DNA of 60,000 bases from positions 5,210,001-5,270,000 of the forward strand of contig CM060734.1 of NCBI GenBank assembly GCA_030704615.1, given 5' to 3'. The notes under the pieces were generated by a model, which ran no database searches, had not been told where the DNA came from, and saw only the letters and a program-made list of their open reading frames with translations. How positions within the stretch are numbered: the stretch's first letter is position 1; each line of letters opens with the position of its first letter. This document shows, one piece after another, positions 1 through 9,830 of the stretch. Both the position numbers and the translations under genes were made by a program. This DNA is from Takakia lepidozioides. Its lineage: Eukaryota; Streptophyta; Takakiopsida; Takakiales; Takakiaceae.

Positions 1-545
1 GGTTGTGGGTTCAATCCACCTGTTGGAAAGTCATTACGGTGTCCACCTTCCCACCGGAAAGCAGTAGCCCTATGGGGTCAAATGACACCATAAGTTACAC
101 TTGCTTCGGCAACGCGTCCATTTTTTTTTTCTTTTGCTATCGCTATTTTCAGGGATTGGGGGATAGAGATAGCCTTCACAAATTAGGCATAAAGCTCAAG
201 GTAGTGGTTTCTAGTGAGATCATTGAACGTACTCGTCGTTGCATTTAGGCTTGGTGGGAAGCAAACAAGCAAGCTGGTGTTCTTGACCAGAGCTATCATG
301 ACGTAGCCTCCCTGCGACGGAGAGATTTATTCAACCTTGTTAGGAAGGACAATGGGTTCGATTTGATTGTTGGGGGCAGTCCTTGTAATAATCTCTCCGG
401 AAACAACCACGTCACCCACACTGGGCTAGAGGGAAAGCACTCCAGTGTTTTTTTTTAGAGCTCACGGGTTGTCTCAACCGTTCGTGAATTTATGGGGGCA
501 GACCAGATATAGCTTAATGTTGCAAGCTAACCACGTGGAGGTGTT
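1..545 (+). pseudogene. DRM-type DNA cytosine methyltransferase fragment
   Basis: Translation from about 150 to 505 gives an ordered series of motifs typical of plant DRM (de novo, DNMT3-like) cytosine-5 methyltransferases: a degenerate SAM-binding segment ending in LHKLGI, then LKVVVSSEI, then FDLIVGGSPCNNLSG with the catalytic Pro-Cys, then GLEGKHSSVFF. Active DRM proteins set cytosine methylation in RNA-directed DNA methylation. A T-rich stretch ending in CAG near 150 looks like an intron 3' end, so the fragment derives from genomic DNA rather than a processed transcript. It is broken: a TAG at 246-248 falls just before the AWWEANKQAG segment, another stop follows SSVFF near 459, and the rest of the catalytic domain is missing. 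The 5' side runs off the window. The family call rests on motifs read by eye. It may be a host gene remnant or a piece carried by a transposon. Confidence 0.72.
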
Positions 546-682
546 TGAAAGTTCAAATGATGGAATGTTGTAAATTCTACGGACGTGGAAGTGGTAGTGG
601 TGAGGTACAGAATGAAAGAGCCTTGTATGGGTTGATCAGAGGAAAGTTGGGAGGAGGAAGGTGGAAGCTGGGAAGGGAGTTA
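546..682. other. Unassigned left flank of the CACTA element
   Basis: No gene or repeat is recognised between the methyltransferase remnant and the CACTA terminus. The last three bases, TTA at 680-682, would be the left target duplication of the CACTA element. Confidence 0.5.
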
Positions 683-702
683 CACTAGAAGGAAAAACGG
701 CT
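683..702 (+). repeat. CACTA-type terminal inverted repeat, left end
   Basis: The sequence begins CACTAGAAGGAAAAACGGC, matching the usual form of plant CACTA ends (CACTA, a short variable stretch, then an A-rich run). The motif CCACGGCT occurs twice in the next 65 bases, as expected of subterminal transposase-binding repeats. A minus-strand TNP2 transposase gene ends further right, so this is the 3' end of that element. No equal partner end is certain; the end at 58604 is similar but not identical. Confidence 0.6.
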
Positions 703-2573
703 TTTTCCACGGCTCTGCCATCTCACACCTGGCACATTCCACGGCTTTTATCACGGGTTTGTACACTAAGCCAAGGTGTGGGTCTAAATATGCCCTAATT
801 GTGGGGTGTCTGACATGTGGTCCACACCCCAGGCAAGAACGGTGTGAAAACAGCCATGAGCGTGGCAGGGGTTGGCTTAGTTTACATGGCATGTTACACA
901 CCTGTGTGAAATGGGAACATACAATTAACAAAAAACACAAGAAATGGGAACATACACAAGAAGGAGCCTGTGGCCTACTTTTGGTGCCTTGCAAATTGCA
1001 ATAAGAGGCTCCGATCTGTTGGCAAGAAGTACCCGTTGCTCCACGATTACTCCCTGTGGTACACATTGACTGGCCTTCCATGCCCTCTCGGATGAGCACG
1101 ATGTCATGGTGATCATGGATCGAGGTGAGCGAGGATATACATAGTGTCATTGACATACACCGCAATGTAGATTCATGCACTGTAGCTTCCCGCAATCGTC
1201 TCATGCATGACGTTTTTGCTTCAGTTTTCAGCGTTGGTACTTGTGACGGTGTGATGGTTTGGGGGTGAAGCAGTAGCAATGCAGAGACTATCCACATTTC
1301 AGCCTGCGTACATTATCCTTTTGGGTTTTGCCTCAAGTTTATGTACTTAACTGGCCTCTCCTGTCAAAAACTGAGTGTCCCCTGTATGACGTTCAGCTTG
1401 CCTCTTGTTATCTACTTCTCAGACCTTTCAACCATACTGCTTATGAATCTGTAATACTTTTGTTTCATGTGTGGTGCAACAACTTGGTAATGGGCGGTAA
1501 AATTACAAGTGCACATGTGGTGATGTCCACATTCAGAACAAATAACAGCACATCTGGATGGTTGAAGGCATAGCGCCCATGAGCTTCCAGCTCTAGCAAG
1601 AAAGAGTTTTATTTTTGGAAGGACCAAATAATGTGGGGGGTTGCAAATCCATGCAAAGTACACACCCATAATGTGGACTGGTAATTGGTGTCTGTAACAC
1701 ATAATGGTCTTTGGATCGCTCACCTCAAGCCCCCCATACAAAGTATGTATGTTTTTCAAAGAAAGGTCATCTCTACAATTCCAACTCGCAATCATGACAA
1801 AGCGGGGTGGTACATGCAGAGGGATGAAGCACCGAATCTCACAAACATGAGAAACAGAGAGAAATCACAAAGCAAAAGATCAACTTTGGCTATATATGAA
1901 TATGGAATCTCCATGATTCTGAATTCATGGGTTCCGAGGGTGCCACATACCTTCTTGTGATTCATGAACATTCTCCTCCACCATCACATCGCCTCTAAAT
2001 TGAGCAATGATAGAAGCCTCATCCCTGTCACAGTGAGGGTTTTTAATCAAGCCAAAAAATAGAGTAACCATGGAACGAGCCCTCTCTATGAGTAAGTCAA
2101 AGCCATCATAAATAGGGCCACATACTGTCATGTGCGGAGGAATTGAACCTGTAGCCAACTGAATGGCTCTGCCCCATGCATGGCTCTGCCCATGTGACCT
2201 GCAAGCACACAGTCAAAAAAGTGGGGGTTTACGAACTTGCCAAATCCCAAGCATGAACAGAGGGGTCCCATTAGTGGGGAAGACATGTGAATCAGCATCC
2301 ACAGTTGCAATGCCCATCAGATCCAACATGTGACTTGTTGTGCAGATTGTCCCCCGACTGCACCAAACCAGAACAAACATTATAAAGAAGTACATCCCCA
2401 ACACATTGCACCCAACCCCCACAATCTGAACACAGGGAAAATAGAGAGGGGGAGGGAGGAGCAGAGGCATCAGAATTCAGTTCGTAGCTAGAGAGTAAGT
2501 AAGGCATGGATGTGGGCAGGGGGGGAGATAGTAGAGAGGTGGACTAACAACTGAAGCAACCCAAAATGCCAAC

Positions 2574-2745
2574 ATGACGCTATTGCCCTTTTACCAGGAA
2601 TCATCTTCCTCACTTCTACATTCACAGGGAAATAACCGCAACAAGTGGATGCTGCAGCACAGGATGTCCGCTGATTTGGGACTCAAAATGCGCCTCAGTG
2701 TGCCACTCAAAATGTCATATAATGCATATGTCATTTTACCAGGCC
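2574..2745. repeat. Short repeat at the CACTA 3' side, copy 1
   Basis: One segment reads roughly ATGACGCTATTG-CCTTTTACCAG followed by a CAGCACAGG-TGTCC-TGATTTGG block and ATGTCA-rich sequence. The same two blocks recur at 9712-9830, beyond the inserted chromovirus. Removing that element brings the copies together as an imperfect tandem of roughly 100-170 bases, as expected for CACTA subterminal repeats. Confidence 0.5.
2741..2745. repeat. Target site duplication of chromovirus 1, left
   Basis: AGGCC directly precedes the 5' LTR and the same five bases directly follow the 3' LTR at 9702-9706. Five bases is the usual size for Ty3/gypsy integrases. Confidence 0.93.
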
Positions 2746-3025
2746 TGTCGCGGCCCTTTGCCTTGAGGGCAGGGGGTCGGGACACATGAGGGGCTGCCCC
2801 TGTAGTGGGGCCATCGGCAGCGATAGGTATGGGGGGCTGAAGCACCCTTGAGTGCCCAAGGCACTCAAGGAGGCGAGGCGCTCACTAGGTGGAGCCCCGC
2901 ACACCGGGTTGCGGTGGGGGTGGCTCCACAAGGGGTGGTGGTAGCTTAGCGGGACTTAGCGGGGGTGGCATAGGACTCACCATGGGGGCGGAGACCTCGT
3001 GGTGGGAGTCGTGGGGATTCTTGGG

Positions 3026-3057
3026 ACTCATCACGGTCCATGGGGGCCGTGATGAGT
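3026..3057. promoter_or_regulatory. Perfect inverted repeat in LTR U3
   Basis: ACTCATCACGG and its exact reverse complement flank a 10-base spacer. More ACTCATCA/GGAGTC copies follow within 40 bases, about 100 bp upstream of the TATA box. The sequence could be a paired transcription-factor site or a hairpin. The stem is intact in the 3' LTR but eroded in the older LTRs at 35371 and 41317. Confidence 0.5.
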
Positions 3058-3163
3058 GGGCCAAGACTCACCGCGACTCATCACCGGGAGTCGAGGGTTT
3101 TCGTGGTGGTTCGCCATAAAATGGCATGGCTGGCTATGAAACCCCTGCAGACAGCTACAGAAG

Positions 3164-3172
3164 TATATATAG
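3164..3172 (+). promoter_or_regulatory. LTR TATA box
   Basis: TATATATAG lies about 300 bp before the end of the LTR. The same motif is at 9395-9403 in the 3' LTR, and close matches occur in the LTRs at 35371 and 41317. Transcription would start roughly 30 bp downstream. Confidence 0.7.
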
Positions 3173-3472
3173 GGAGTAGTAACCCCGAGAACGGTGCAAG
3201 CCCGTTGGTGACCAAAAACTAGTGAGTAAGCGAACGAGCCGGAAAACGACCAAAGAGAGGGGAGCTGTTCCGGACTGCCATCTACCAAAGGGAATTCTCC
3301 TAGTCCCAAATAGGTGGAGGGTTTAGAGGGAAGCGAAGGGGGACCGTTATGTCCCGGTGAGCAGCCGAAGCTCCAAGTTGGCCCGGGCGGCCAGGTTGGT
3401 AGTCAGGCGCGCGCATCAAAGCGAGTAACTATGACTTGAAGGGGAGCTTACCGAAGTGAGGTGCGCGACACT

Positions 3473-3484
3473 TGGTATCAGAGC
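3473..3484 (+). promoter_or_regulatory. Primer binding site, initiator Met tRNA type
   Basis: TGGTATCAGAGC starts two bases after the LTR and is the standard complement of the plant initiator methionine tRNA 3' end used by chromoviruses and Copia elements for minus-strand priming. Confidence 0.93.
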
Positions 3485-3525
3485 TTAGAGTTCAGTACGC
3501 GATCGTCCTTGGGATTGGCCTCATC

Positions 3526-6372
3526 ATGGGGTCGGGCAAGCCAAAGCGAAAGCGGAACGGCCCAAAAGATGATGATCCTGGTGAGCCCGATGGGGGCGAC
3601 GTGTCACCGAGGCGGCCGTTTGAGGAAGCGATGAATGTTTCCGAAAACGAGGCCGCTCAAGAGAGGGAGGAATCCAAGGAGTCGGAGTCCGAGGAATCCT
3701 TGAGAGCTCCGACAAACCAAGAGATGCCTCCCATGCCGGCAGCCTTTTGGGAAGGGTTGTTGGCGCAGTTTGGCGGGACGTTGAAAGACGTGTTGAAGGC
3801 GGCTAATGCCACTTCCACTAAGGCAAAGTTTAAGGTGAAGCCTAAGGAACCCGGCACCTTCGAGGGCGTTCGAAATCGGAAGGCACTCAACACCTGGCTC
3901 CTGGAGCTAGAGCAGTACTTCCGGGCGGCCAAGTTGAGTGACGAGGATCGGGTGGAAGTGGCTCCCACCTATTTGAGGGGCTATGCTCAACAATGGTGGC
4001 AAAAACGCCTTCACGACCGAGGCCCAAGCCCGGAAACCTTGAACTGGAGTGGGTTCAAGGAATTGATGAAGAGACAGTTTGTGCCCCTCAACGCGTCCTG
4101 GCTTGAACAGCACATTGAAAGCCTGGACATACCCCCGAATGTCATATGTTTGCTTCAAATTCCTCATCTTGTCCTCGCGGACATGGCAGAACCAGAAATG
4201 GTCTTCAACTTTGTGGCGGGACTGGCCCCATGGGCCAGGCGGAAGTTGGAGGAGAAGCCACCCAAGACTTTCAACGAGGCAATTGAGAGGGCTGAATGTT
4301 TCTCGGATGTCCCTAGGGGTGAGAGACAAGGCCGTACGGAGCTGAACCACAAGAAGACCCGGCGGGAAGGTGACTCCTTCCGACCGGAAAAGAAGTGGGA
4401 TAGGCCACGCGGCGATAATGGCACGTGGAAATCGAAGGGAGGGCCTTCACACGTCAAGGCGGCACCCGGTGCTTTGAAAGGAAAAGCGGGTGGAGCGGCT
4501 TATGGCGGACAGAAGGCGACCTTTGATGGAGTGTGTTTCAATTGCGGGGAGCCCGGGCACATGGCCAAGAAGTGCACGAAGCCCCGGCAATTGAACATGA
4601 CTCGGGCGACCACGGAGCTGTCGGAAGATACCATCAGTCGCTTGGTGGAAGCGGTGGTCGCCAGGACTTGCAAGGTAGGCAACTATTCTTGTGAGTTGTA
4701 TCAGGAAACTGGCGCCCTGCGTAAAGGGAGTCAGTTATTGTTCGTGGATGGGATAATATCCGGAACTAGTGTGTCGTTGTTGGTGGACACAGGAGCGTCG
4801 CACTCCTTCATGACACCGGCGGCGGCACAAAAGCTGGGACTCCCGACAAGTGACGTAGGGGCCTCTATTGAGGTGCGTTCTGCCAAAGGAGAACCACAGT
4901 TGGCGACAAGGTTGGCGTTTAATGTTCCTCTTCAACTGGGGAGTTGGGAGGGACGTGAGAACTTCACCATCTGCGAGATCGATGGAGTGGATCTCATTTT
5001 GGGGATGACCTTTTTGAGCAAATCCGGAGCGGTCATAGATGGCCGCAAGAGAGTAGTCACGCTGCCATGTGGGAATGGTGGCGAGGTCTTACGAGTGTCG
5101 GAAACGCCCAAATCCGTGGGAGGGCGAATAAACCTTCTGTCAGCAAGGGAGTGGGCCGTGGAGGAGGCACACGAACCCCAGTTTTTGCTTTACATTAGAG
5201 AAGTGAAGGGAGAAGGCGATGGGGAGCCGAGCCCAGATTGGATCAAGGGGATTTTGGAGAAATACCAGGATGTGATGCCGGAGGATTTACCAAGCGGCTT
5301 GCCACCGCGAAGAGGAGTTGACCACAAGATTGAGGTGATACCGGGATCGGAACCGCCTGCCAAGGCGCCCTACCGGTTGAGCCACAGAGAGTTGGTCGAG
5401 CTGAAGACTCAGCTCAAGGATCTAATGTCAAAGGGGTACATCCGGCCGAGTAAGTCACCTTACGGAGCCCCGGTGCTATTCGCAGACAAGAAGGATGGGA
5501 CGCTGCGGATGTGTGTCGATTACAGGGCTCTGAATAAGGTGACTATCAAAAACCGGTACCCTTTGCCAAGGATCGACGACCTCTTCGATCGGTTGGCAGG
5601 AGCGAAGTATTTCAGCCGGATCGACTTGCGCTCCGGCTATCATCAAATTCGGGTGGCGGAAGGAGATGAGGAGAAGACCGCGTGCAGGACAAGGTATGGT
5701 TCATATGAGTTCTTGGTGATGCCTTTTGGGCTCACCAATGCACCAACGACCTTTAGCACGCTGATGAACAGCCTTTTTCAGGAGTGGTTGGATGACTTTG
5801 TGATCGTGTACATCGACGACATCTTGGTGTACTCGAAAACAAAGGAGGAGCACCTGGAGCACCTCAAAAGGGTGTTCCAAAAGTTGCGGGAAGGGAAGCT
5901 GTACGCCAAAGCTTCAAAGTGCGAATTCGGGGTCACGAAAGTGGAGTTCTTGGGGCATGTGATTACACAGGATGGGATCAAAATGGATGACAGAAAGGTG
6001 AGGGCGATCTTGGACTGGGAGCCTCCGACTTCGGTCCCGGGAGTGCGATCCTTCCTAGGACTCGCCTCCTATTACCGGAAGTATGTGAGAAATTTCGCCA
6101 AGATCGCGGGGCCGCTGTCGGACCTTCTGTGTAAATCCAAAGTCTGGGTATGGAACACATTTTGTGGCCAAGCTTTTGCTGAATTGAAGCAGCGGATGGC
6201 GGAAGCTCCAGTCTTGAAAATCCCGGAGTTCGATCGTCCATTTGAGATTCATACAGATGCGTCGGACTTCGCGATTGGGGGTGTACTTATGCAAGATGGA
6301 CGTCCAGTGGCTTACGAAAGTAAGAAACTGAATGAAGTGGAGCGACGGTGGCCGACGCACGAAAAGAGATGA
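3526..6372 (+). pseudogene. Chromovirus 1 Gag-Pol (gag, protease, RT, start of RNase H)
   Basis: The first ATG after the primer site (3526, [11 protein letters not shown]) opens a 948-residue frame. In order: an acidic N-terminus; a retrotransposon gag capsid domain (about residues 115-260); a basic linker; a CX2CX4HX4C zinc knuckle at residues 337-350; an aspartic protease with DTGAS at 4786-4800; a reverse transcriptase with YIDD at 5809-5820; and the start of RNase H ([10 protein letters not shown]). Bases 4106-4173 are inverted relative to the related gag at 36309-36376 without disturbing the frame. The frame ends early at 6370-6372 because one base is missing compared with the copy near 38575. 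Reverse transcription would take place in cytoplasmic particles built from Gag. The gene is nearly intact but not functional as one unit. Confidence 0.93.
4106..4173 (-). other. 68-bp inverted segment inside gag
   Basis: These 68 bases match the reverse complement of 36309-36376 at 62 positions by eye, while the gag sequence on both sides aligns in the direct sense. The copy at 36309 encodes a normal gag stretch (DKMRNLKQ...[10 protein letters not shown]), so the inversion is in this element. Net loss at the ends is 12 bp, so the frame stays open and encodes a foreign stretch, [13 protein letters not shown] and on. Confidence 0.9.
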
Positions 6373-6643
6373 AGGCGGTGGTGCACTACCTTGAGCTTTG
6401 GCGCCACTATGTTGGTTCCAACCCAGTGAAGGTGTTCACGGACAATGTCACGGTGAAGTATTTTGCCACGCAGCCCAAGTTGTCCCCAAAACAACTTAGG
6501 TGGCAAGATACTTTGGCGGTGTTCGACGTGGATATCCAGTACAAACCGGGACGAGACAACGTGGTGGCCGATGCTTTAAGTAGAAAGCAGCAGCTCTTGT
6601 TGGTGTACAAGGGCGAGACGGCGCTCCAAAGGAAGATCCGAAG
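6373..6643 (+). pseudogene. Chromovirus 1 RNase H, out of frame
   Basis: After the first single-base loss the RNase H domain continues in another frame ([15 protein letters not shown], then FTDNVTVKYF, then the connection segment KPGRDNVVADALSRK). A second missing base near 6641, judged against the copy near 38845, moves the coding sequence into a third frame. Both breaks are single bases in runs, so they could be young mutations or assembly errors. Confidence 0.85.
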
Positions 6644-8074
6644 GCTTGCCGGAAGGATGAGCTGGCGAAGTCCGTGATGCAGGACTTGAGGATGGGGGTT
6701 AAATCGCAGTTCCACTTGCAAAATGGACTGCTCCGGTATAAGCAAAAACGTCTCTACGTGCCAAAGGGAGGGATCAGAGATAGCCTCTTGAGAGAATGCC
6801 ATGATAGCCCGCTTGCGGGCCACGGCGGAGCCAAGCGCACTGCGGCACTCTTGAAGAAAGAGTATTTCTGGCCCAAACTGAGGGAGGAGGCAGAGGAGTA
6901 TGTCAAGACATGCACCACATGCCAACAAAACCGGAGCGAGTACAAAAAGCAAGCGGGGCTGTTACAACCCTTGCCGATTCCAGAGGGGACTTGGGAAAGC
7001 GTCTCGATGGATTTCATGACTGCTATGCCGCTGTCAAAAGGATTCGATGCAATCATGGTGGTGGTGGATAGGTTCAGTAAAATGGGCCATTTCATCCCCA
7101 CCAAGGAGACGGCAACGGCGCAGGAGACAGGGCGACTTTACTTCGCCCACGTCTTAAAGCATCATGGAGTCCCGAAGGATATTGTCTCGGACCGCGATCC
7201 AAAGTTTACGAGTAAATTTTGGAGGACACTTTGGAAGAAGATGGGGACGAGGCTGAAGATGAGCACCGCCTTCCGACCTACGACCGACGGCCAAACAGAA
7301 AGGGTGAATTCCGTAGTGAAGCAGATCTTGCGGAATTACGTGTCGGCAGACCAAACAGACTGGGTGGAACACTTAGACGCGGCAGAGTTCTGTTATAATA
7401 ACACAGAACACTCCGCAACGGGAGTTTCCCCTTTCGTATTGGTCTATGGAAAAGCACCTCTGGTGCCGACAAGTTGGGCCGCCCAGGACGTTGAGGAACC
7501 GGCAGTAGCGGCGGTACTGGAAGAACGCGAGCGTTTGTTGAAGCTCGCAAAGTACAACATTGCCAAAGCTAGGAAACGGTATGAAAGGCAGGCGAATCGG
7601 AAGCGGAGGGAAGTGAAGTTTGAGGCAGGCACAGAGGTCTGGTTGAACATCAAGAATTTCCGACTACCTCCGGAAGTGAGTCCGAAGTTCGTACCTCCGT
7701 ATGCGGGACCCTTTCGCATTCGGAAGGTTATGAATGAGGATGTGTATGAATTGGAGCTGCCGGCAAACAGCAAGGTGCACCCAGTATTCCATGTCTCCCT
7801 TTTGAAGCCTTACTTCAAAGATGAAGCGCGTCCGAATCGGCATCAAGTGTTGCGTCCGCCACCTATGCTGTTGGATCATGAAAATGAACCTGAGTACGAG
7901 GTGGAGGCAATACTTAAGTCGAGGAGGTTCAAGAACCGAGAAACGGAGTATCTCGTCAAATGGAAGGGCTATCATCATGTGGAGGCATCTTGGGTGCGTG
8001 CCTCAGAAATGGGAAACGCATCCGAGGCGGTTGCAGCTTTCGAAGGGCGACCTCAAAAGCGGAAGAAACGTTGA
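6644..8074 (+). CDS. Chromovirus 1 integrase with chromodomain
   Basis: The open frame begins after the second frameshift (first ATG 6677) and runs to TGA at 8072. It contains the HHCC zinc region (HDSPLAGHGG to CTTCQQNR), a DDE catalytic core (SMDFMTAMP, SDRDPKFTS, DGQTERVNS), the GPF/Y-type module (YAGPFRIRKV) and a C-terminal chromodomain (EYEVEAILKSRR, EYLVKWKGY, SWV) at about 7891-8045. In chromoviruses the chromodomain steers integration towards marked chromatin. It ends in a basic tail, GRPQKRKKR. In the original element this was the end of the Gag-Pol polyprotein, so it has no start codon of its own. Confidence 0.93.
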   Translation, partial: ACRKDELAKSVMQDLRMGVKSQFHLQNGLLRYKQKRLYVPKGGIRDSLLRECHDSPLAGHGGAKRTAALLKKEYFWPKLREEAEEYVKTCTTCQQNRSEYKKQAGLLQPLPIPEGTWESVSMDFMTAMPLSKGFDAIMVVVDRFSKMGHFIPTKETATAQETGRLYFAHVLKHHGVPKDIVSDRDPKFTSKFWRTLWKKMGTRLKMSTAFRPTTDGQTERVNSVVKQILRNYVSADQTDWVEHLDAAEFCYNNTEHSATGVSPFVLVYGKAPLVPTSWAAQDVEEPAVAAVLEERERLLKLAKYNIAKARKRYERQANRKRREVKFEAGTEVWLNIKNFRLPPEVSPKFVPPYAGPFRIRKVMNEDVYELELPANSKVHPVFHVSLLKPYFKDEARPNRHQVLRPPPMLLDHENEPEYEVEAILKSRRFKNRETEYLVKWKGYHHVEASWVRASEMGNASEAVAAFEGRPQKRKKR

Positions 8075-8960
8075 TGGGGACATCAACCTTGGAGCGTGGG
8101 GGAGGAAATGCATGCTTAGCCCGGCTTAGCTAGCTTAGGAATCCGATTGCAAAAACTTGTATTGTACAAAAATTTGTTATAAAGGAAATGGGTTCCAAAT
8201 ATTGTGCGTCCTATTTTGTTTGGAATGGTGATGCATGGTATGGTTGGCTAGTGTGTAGAATGCATGCTAGCTTATAAAAGTGGGAGAGGTAAATTGGGTT
8301 AATCGTGTGTTTGCGTAGTGCCGAAATCGGGTGACCCCATCCAAGGGGCAAGAAACTTGCGACTTCTTTGGGAGTTCACGTGCTAGTGCGCACCTGGCGC
8401 GTGCGCGTACTATAACTGCGCTACCGAGGGGGTTGCCTTGTAGTGCGGGCTAACGCGGAAGCTACGTGCTTCCGTTCACGTACTATAATCGTGTAGCCTC
8501 GGACGAAGTCGTAGTGCGGCTTCGGCGTGTTCCCGTACCTCAGGCCAGCATTCCAAGGCGGACCCAATTGTAGTGATTGGGGCGCACGGTTGGTTCAAGG
8601 TTATCTTCCTAGTCAAAGAGGGTTCCAGGGAACCCTTGCTCAAGGTGATGCCAAAAGCGGCATCATGAGCGATCGCAAGCAATGTTGTTGCAGTAAGGCG
8701 ATTCGATCCTCGGGGAGGATCGTTCCTTGGCCTTGAAGTAGGCCAAGAAGAGTGCACTGGGAGGAGCTGGAGAGGCTCCACCCTTGGCCGGGACTTGGAG
8801 GAAGTCGGCCGAACTAGCTAGTGGAGAGTAGAGTCAAGTGTGGGGTTTGGTTCTTTGCCATGGGACGCCATGGTGCGGAAACAAACTCCTTGATGTGGGA
8901 CGCCACAACTTGGATGTTCGTTTCTACAAAATGGACAAGTCGATGAGGACATCGACTCCC
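8075..8960 (+). other. Untranslated 3' region of chromovirus 1 with repeats and stem-loop
   Basis: About 0.9 kb with no reading frame of note. GTACTATAA occurs at 8407-8415 and 8479-8487 within two imperfect copies of a 72-bp unit. The region is kept in the two other copies (34466-35360 and 40287-41306), which suggests a role in RNA handling or packaging. Confidence 0.7.
8456..8474 (+). other. 7-bp stem-loop in chromovirus 3' region
   Basis: CGGAAGC, loop TACGT, GCTTCCG. The stem is perfect and is repeated unchanged in the other two copies near 34848 and 40670. Confidence 0.6.
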
Positions 8961-8976
8961 TGTTGGTAGGGGTGTG
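8961..8976 (+). promoter_or_regulatory. Polypurine tract region of chromovirus 1
   Basis: TTGGTAGGGGTGTG lies immediately before the 3' LTR and is the expected place for plus-strand priming. It is purine-rich but not a pure tract. It is conserved in the copies before 35371 and 41317. Confidence 0.55.
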
Positions 8977-9701
8977 TGTCGCGGCCCTTTGCCTTGAGGG
9001 CAGGGGGTCGGGACACATGAGGGGCTGCCCTGTGGTGGGGGCATCGGCAGCGATAGGTATGGGGGGCTGAAGCACCCTTGAGTGCCCAAGGCACTCAAGG
9101 AGGCGGAGGCGCTCACTAGGTGGAGCCCCGCACACCGGGTTGCGGTGGGGGTGGCTCCACAAGGGGTGGTGGTAGCTTAGCGGGACTTAGTGGGGGTGGC
9201 ATAGGACTCACCATGGGGGCGGAGACCTCGTGGTGGGAGTCGTGGGGAGTCTTGGGACTCATCACGGTCCATGGGGGCCGTGATGAGTGGGCCAAGACTC
9301 ACCGCGACTCATCACCGGGAGTCGAGGGTTTTCGTGGTGGTTCGCCATAAAATGGCATGGCTGGTTATGAAACCCCCGCGGACAGCTACAGAAGTATATA
9401 TAGGGAGTAGTAACCCCGAGAACGGTGCAAGCCCGTTGGTGACCAAAAACTAGTGAGTAAGCGAACGAGCCGGAAAGCGACCAAAGAGTGGGGAGCTGTT
9501 CCGGACTGCCATCTACCAAAGGGAATTCTCCTAGTCCCAAATAGGTGGAGGGTTTAGAGGGAAGCGAAGGGGGACCGTTATGTCCCGGTGAGCAGCCGAA
9601 GCTCCAAGTTGGCCCGGGCGGCCAGGTTGGGAGTCAGGCGCGCGCATCAAAGCGAGTAACTATGACTTGAAGGGGAGCTTACCGAAGTGAGGTGCGCGAC
9701 A
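8977..9701 (+). repeat. 3' LTR of chromovirus 1
   Basis: 725 bp, same ends as the 5' LTR and about 98% identical. Followed by the target duplication AGGCC at 9702-9706. Confidence 0.95.
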
Positions 9702-9711
9702 AGGCCAGTGG

Positions 9712-9830
9712 CTGAAGCACAGGGTGTCCAGTGATTTGGAACTGAAAATGTCACTCAGTGTGTCAGTTAAAATGTCAACATGACGCTATTGTCCTTTTAC
9801 CAGATGTAGTCATCTTCATCGCTACTACTT
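9712..9830. repeat. Short repeat at the CACTA 3' side, copy 2
   Basis: CTGAAGCACAGGGTGTCC...GATTTGG and ATGACGCTATTGTCCTTTTACCAG match the blocks at 2574-2720. Before the chromovirus inserted, the copies were adjacent. The overlap with the end of the transposase gene suggests the last codons lie within the repeat. Confidence 0.55.

Larger units (their letters stand above)
703..2745. other. CACTA subterminal and 3' flanking region, no gene
   Basis: About 2 kb between the CACTA end and the first inserted retrotransposon. Both strands contain only short reading frames without recognisable domains. Bases 2574-2745 contain a short imperfect repeat that recurs at 9712-9830. The stretch is best read as the untranslated and subterminal part of the CACTA element. 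Confidence 0.5.
2746..3470 (+). repeat. 5' LTR of chromovirus 1
   Basis: 725 bp, TGTCGCGG to GCGCGACA. It holds the promoter (TATATATAG at 3164-3172) and a perfect 11-bp inverted repeat at 3026-3057. It is followed at once by the primer site. Confidence 0.95.
2746..9701 (+). mobile_element. Ty3/gypsy chromovirus 1, full length
   Basis: This is a complete LTR retrotransposon: 725-bp LTRs (2746-3470 and 8977-9701) start TG and end CA and are bounded by the duplication AGGCC. Inside are a primer site, gag, protease, reverse transcriptase, RNase H, integrase, a C-terminal chromodomain, a 0.9-kb untranslated 3' region and a purine-rich tract. The LTRs differ at about a dozen positions counted by eye (about 98% identity), so the insertion is relatively recent. 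It landed in the 3' side of the CACTA element. It cannot make one continuous polyprotein because of two single-base deletions, near 6365 and 6641, and gag carries a small inversion. Confidence 0.95.

Noticed and set aside
680-1297. 205-codon minus-strand frame
   Set aside because: No domain and Cys/His-rich by chance; lies in the CACTA subterminal region and has no related sequence in the window.
3472-3525. Gag-Pol start at 3472
   Set aside because: That start would be TTG inside the primer site; the first ATG at 3526 is the sensible start.
3907-4350. Minus-strand 147-codon frame in gag
   Set aside because: Shadow of gag. It is useful only because its middle shows the original sense of the inverted segment.
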